64,000 nt of DNA. Source: Callipepla californica brunnescens (Eukaryota > Chordata > Aves > Galliformes > Odontophoridae). The notes beneath the pieces were generated by a model. The model made no database searches, was not told where the DNA came from, and saw only the letters and a list, made by a program, of their open reading frames with translations. Location of the stretch: assembly GCA_023055505.1 (NCBI GenBank), contig JALIRH010000108.1, forward strand, positions 248,001 through 312,000, read 5' to 3'. The translations under genes and the position numbers were made by a program. Of this stretch, positions 36,332 through 64,000 are shown in pieces (within the stretch, counting starts at the first letter, position 1; each line of letters starts with the position of its first letter).

Positions 36332-36862
36332 CACAGCTGCCTTTACAAGCTTCCCTCTACACCAGGGAATCTGAAAAAATGGGATTTTTACATCTCTCCA
36401 GGTATACTCACTTAGCAATGTTATGACCTCTAACCTAACATATTCTCTCAGGGAACAATTAAAGGAATTGTTTTAGAGTGTCTCTATACACACAAAAAAA
36501 ACCGCTCTTGGATGGGTTGCTTTAGGACCCAGAGTAACTGGAATTGACAGAAGTCTTCACCTGAATGAATTTTCCTTCTGATTGTATACCTTATAAGGAG
36601 TACAGGAAAACAAGGAAGTGATAACCATGTTCAGGTTACCTCTATGTACAGCCTGCCGTCTTTACCTGCCCAGGTAGCTGTTGTTTTCATTTTCATTCAT
36701 GCTCTGTGCTGATAGGTTTGAAGTTTCCTCGCAGTCCGTTGTAGGTGACATCTGAAAACATACACTTTGGGAATGTATGATGATTTTTATGACATACTGC
36801 CTTTCCGTGGACGATAATTAACACGCTAACGCTTTTTGTCACACAGCCAGCACTGAAAACGA

Positions 36863-64000
<27,138 letters not shown>

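Larger units (their letters stand above)
31226..36846. promoter_or_regulatory. ITGB6 5' flank (upstream region and possible noncoding first exon)
   Basis: About 5.6 kb before the start-codon exon. It contains paired AP-1 motifs (31792-31810), a pyrimidine microsatellite (33388-33428), the inverted-repeat element (35363-35617) and a TTTTG run (36285-36331). The ITGB6 core promoter should be here or just upstream of the start exon, but I cannot fix a transcription start. A minus-strand open frame of 191 codons (31522-32097) has no family similarity. Confidence 0.45.

Overview
The window is vertebrate nuclear DNA, almost certainly from a bird and probably a galliform close to chicken. Three things point there: spliced genes with GT-AG introns, several copies of the CR1 LINE typical of avian genomes (3' ends reading like ATTCTATGATT, minus-strand copies starting near TCATAGAATC), and the gene pair RBMS1-ITGB6, which is also a same-strand neighbour pair in mammals (human 2q24). 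No bacterial, viral or plasmid features were found. Most open frames longer than 60 codons are intronic or intergenic chance ORFs.

Layout. (1) 1-9113, plus strand: the 3' end of RBMS1, an RNA/ssDNA-binding protein. Four coding exons (464-514, 2601-2711, 3330-3410, 3637-3721) encode the C-terminal low-complexity tail. The stop codon lies 7 nt before a splice donor, and the message continues in a separate 3'UTR exon (6582 to about 9113) with several poly(A) signals. (2) 9114-36846: about 27.7 kb without a recognisable protein gene. It holds CR1 fragments, a degenerate older CR1-like stretch near 28.9-29.5 kb, a small CpG-rich block with a CTCF-like motif (13.05-13.43 kb), a possible conserved noncoding block rich in homeodomain-type motifs (15.1-15.7 kb), twin abutting perfect hairpins (19931-19989), paired AP-1 motifs (31792-31810) and a 255-bp inverted-repeat element (35363-35617). 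(3) 36847-64000, plus strand: ITGB6, integrin beta-6. Fifteen coding exons join in phase into 785 codons, from the initiator ATG to within a few residues of the C terminus; the window ends inside the last coding exon.

The two genes are separate units on the same strand. RBMS1 is a broadly acting nucleic-acid-binding regulator. ITGB6 is the epithelial beta subunit that pairs with alpha-v to bind RGD ligands, including latent TGF-beta. The region between them is the natural place for ITGB6 promoter and enhancer elements and for a boundary.

The most interesting unexplained features are an 84-codon open frame directly after a good splice acceptor in the last ITGB6 intron (63283-63537), in phase with the upstream exon and with an NxxY motif that resembles the canonical tail; the twin hairpins; and the CpG/CTCF-like block. 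All are inferences from sequence alone.
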